Positions 43,155-44,774 of a stretch of 44,774 nt of DNA are shown in pieces. The notes under the pieces were generated by a model. That model did no database searches, was not told the origin of the DNA, and was given only the letters and a program-made list of their open reading frames with translations. The position numbers and the translations under genes are program-made. Within the stretch, counting starts at the first letter, position 1, and each line of letters begins with the position of its first letter. The DNA comes from Planctomycetia bacterium (GTDB lineage Bacteria; Planctomycetota; Planctomycetia; Pirellulales; Thermoguttaceae): NCBI GenBank assembly GCA_030539035.1, contig JAUNSU010000019.1:1-44774 (forward strand), written 5' to 3'.

Positions 43155-44726
43155 TTGAACACAACAATGATTATTGCATTTATCCTTACCGGCGTTGTAT
43201 CGATGCTGGCAGCGGGAGGGGGAGTCTATTTTATTATCAGGGCTCTGGATCGTTCCCGTAAACAGGATGCGAAAACACAGGCTGCGGAAATCGTTCATCG
43301 TGCGGAACAGGACGCAGAAAATCATCGGAGGGAAGTCGAGATCCAGCTCAAAGAAGACGCAATGCGTCAAAAAGAAAAGATCGACGCGGAAGCCCAGGCA
43401 ATGCGCCAGGAAAATCATGAAAAAGAGCGCTTGCTGAATAAACGGCAAGATATGATCGACAAGCAGGGCGACGATCTTCGAAAGCAGGAAAAACTCGTAG
43501 AAACAAACCAGAGAAAACTTGCGGAAAAAATTGCCGAACAGAAAAAAAAGGTCGCCGACCTTCAGGAAGTTTATGATCAGCAAAAGCAGACGCTGCATGA
43601 ACTTTCCGGATTAAGCCGCGAACAGGCAACGGAACGTTTGTTGACGAATCTTGAAACAGAATTGCAAAATGAGGCGGGAGCCGTGATCCTGCGGCATGAA
43701 AAAAAGGTTGCCGAGCAATGCCAAGAACAGGCTCGAAATGTCCTTTTACTCGCAATTCAGCGATACGCGGCCGCTCATACGGCGGAAGCAACGACCTGCA
43801 CTGTCGATATTTCCGTCGATGATATGAAGGGGAGAATTATCGGTCGGGAAGGCCGAAATATCCGCGCTTTTGAAAAGGTAACCGGAGTAGACGTAATTAT
43901 CGACGATACGCCCGGCGTGGTGATTCTCAGTGCTTTCGATTCCATTCGGCGCGAAGTTGCCCGATTGACCTTGAACCGGCTGATTACCGATGGCCGGATC
44001 CATCCTTCGAGAATTGAAGAAATCTATAATGAAGCCAACAACGAAGTTCAGGTGTTCATTCAGCGAGCCGGACTGGAAGCCGCGCAGGAAGTCGATGTTC
44101 AAGGAATGAAGGACCGTGTTGTCAATCTGCTTGGCCGGCTTTATTTTCGAACGAGCTTCAGTCAAAATGTGCTGCGCCATTCGATCGAAGTCGCTTTTAT
44201 CTCCGGACTGATCGCGGTGGAACTCGGTTTGGACGAACGTTTGGCGCGCCGCTGCGGACTGCTTCACGATATTGGGAAAGCGGTTGACCATGAATTGGAA
44301 GGGGGGCATCCGAAAATCGGCGCCGATATTTTGAAGCGATACGGGGAACCGCCTGAGGTAATTCAGGCTGCTCTTTGCCATCATGATGATGCCCGTGTCG
44401 CCAATCCTTATACGGTGATTGTCGCCGCGGCCGATGCGTGCAGTGCTTCCCGGCCCGGTGCCCGGCGGGAAACCTTGGAACATTATATCAAACGAATGGA
44501 AGAGCTGGAAAGCATCGCAATGGAATTTCCCTCGGTTGAACAGGCTTACGCGGTTCAGGCGGGACGAGAGATGCGCATTCTGGTCAATTCCGGGCAATCG
44601 ACCGATGAAACCGCGGCAAAAACCTGTCGGGATATTGTTTCCGCACTTCAGGAAAGGGTTCAATTCCCCGGCGAGATGACGGTACCCGTGATTCGCGAAA
44701 CGCGAACAACTCAAATTGCCCGGTAA
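43155..44726 (+). CDS. rny: Ribonuclease Y
   Basis: RNase Y is a membrane-anchored endoribonuclease that initiates mRNA decay. The 523-residue length is normal. An N-terminal membrane helix ([20 protein letters not shown]) is followed by a long coiled coil of Lys/Glu/Gln heptads to about residue 190. The KH domain carries [19 protein letters not shown] near 227. The HD domain carries [13 protein letters not shown] near 342, the metal-binding [18 protein letters not shown] near 375 and ALCHHDD near 413. The start is TTG at 43155 behind GGGGGAT; the membrane helix begins immediately, so this start is well supported. The frame closes inside the window. Confidence 0.96.
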   Translation: MNTTMIIAFILTGVVSMLAAGGGVYFIIRALDRSRKQDAKTQAAEIVHRAEQDAENHRREVEIQLKEDAMRQKEKIDAEAQAMRQENHEKERLLNKRQDMIDKQGDDLRKQEKLVETNQRKLAEKIAEQKKKVADLQEVYDQQKQTLHELSGLSREQATERLLTNLETELQNEAGAVILRHEKKVAEQCQEQARNVLLLAIQRYAAAHTAEATTCTVDISVDDMKGRIIGREGRNIRAFEKVTGVDVIIDDTPGVVILSAFDSIRREVARLTLNRLITDGRIHPSRIEEIYNEANNEVQVFIQRAGLEAAQEVDVQGMKDRVVNLLGRLYFRTSFSQNVLRHSIEVAFISGLIAVELGLDERLARRCGLLHDIGKAVDHELEGGHPKIGADILKRYGEPPEVIQAALCHHDDARVANPYTVIVAAADACSASRPGARRETLEHYIKRMEELESIAMEFPSVEQAYAVQAGREMRILVNSGQSTDETAAKTCRDIVSALQERVQFPGEMTVPVIRETRTTQIAR

Positions 44727-44774
44727 ACGGCCGGTTGGTCTTTGGTTGGCTGATCTTTGGCTTGCGGATCATTG

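Noticed and set aside
42855..43598. Minus-strand 247-codon frame at the start of rny
   Set aside because: Most of it is antisense to the coiled-coil region of rny; the hydrophobic, Phe/Leu-rich product is what the complement of Lys/Glu/Gln codons gives.

Overview
The window looks like a chromosomal segment of a Planctomycetota bacterium of moderate G+C. The reasons are several gene types I associate with that phylum. These are a secreted glycine-rich protein with a planctomycete-type domain, a PQQ-type beta-propeller opening with a W-x-x-FRGP-like phrase, FG-GAP/VCBS repeats fused to a sialidase-like propeller, a DUF1573 protein, an isolated mraZ without rsmH or fts neighbours, and an rpsP-trmD-rplS cluster without rimM. 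The assignment rests on family knowledge, not on a database search. No rRNA, tRNA, CRISPR array, prophage or intact insertion sequence was seen.

Layout. 0.2-5.5 kb: a PLP enzyme of the 8-amino-7-oxononanoate synthase family (minus strand), then ffh and rpsP, trmD and rplS (plus), closed by a strong terminator. 5.5-10 kb: an intergenic repeat of ATCCGTG units, a sigma70-like promoter, a TPR-type protein and an L-fucose pair (mutarotase fucU, permease fucP). 9.9-11.7 kb: a 29-residue basic peptide, a small membrane protein, a LolD-like ABC ATPase without a permease, and a CYTH phosphatase/cyclase. 11.8-17 kb: a glycine-rich secreted protein, a conserved 107-residue protein ending at a perfect UUCG terminator, and a large secreted VCBS/sialidase-like protein. 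17.1-20.4 kb (minus): a run from a coiled-coil membrane protein and scpA through a truncated Rpn-type nuclease remnant to ribE and ksgA. 20.4-24.9 kb (plus): mraZ, a candidate structured RNA, and an LptD-like outer-membrane protein.

24.9-30.8 kb (minus) holds a tightly overlapped four-gene operon: a transglutaminase-like/TPR protein, an HtrA-type protease without PDZ, a NosR/NapH-like polyferredoxin and a membrane-anchored PQQ propeller. This is the best candidate in the window for an undescribed system, because all four genes are translationally coupled and all products face or span the membrane. 31.2-33.5 kb (plus): a DUF1573 protein and a degenerate receiver-domain protein. 33.5-42.2 kb (minus): one enormous gene for a roughly 2,900-residue membrane protein that looks like two signal-plus-ectodomain-plus-TM proteins joined end to end. 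42.2-43.2 kb is mostly non-coding with one doubtful small ORF, followed by rny (ribonuclease Y) to the end of the window.

Themes: translation and RNA housekeeping (ffh, rpsP, trmD, rplS, ksgA, rny), envelope biogenesis (LptD, LolD-like, mraZ) and large secreted or membrane proteins of unknown role. Start codons were reassigned in several genes where a ribosome-binding site, signal peptide or gene overlap supports a shorter form.
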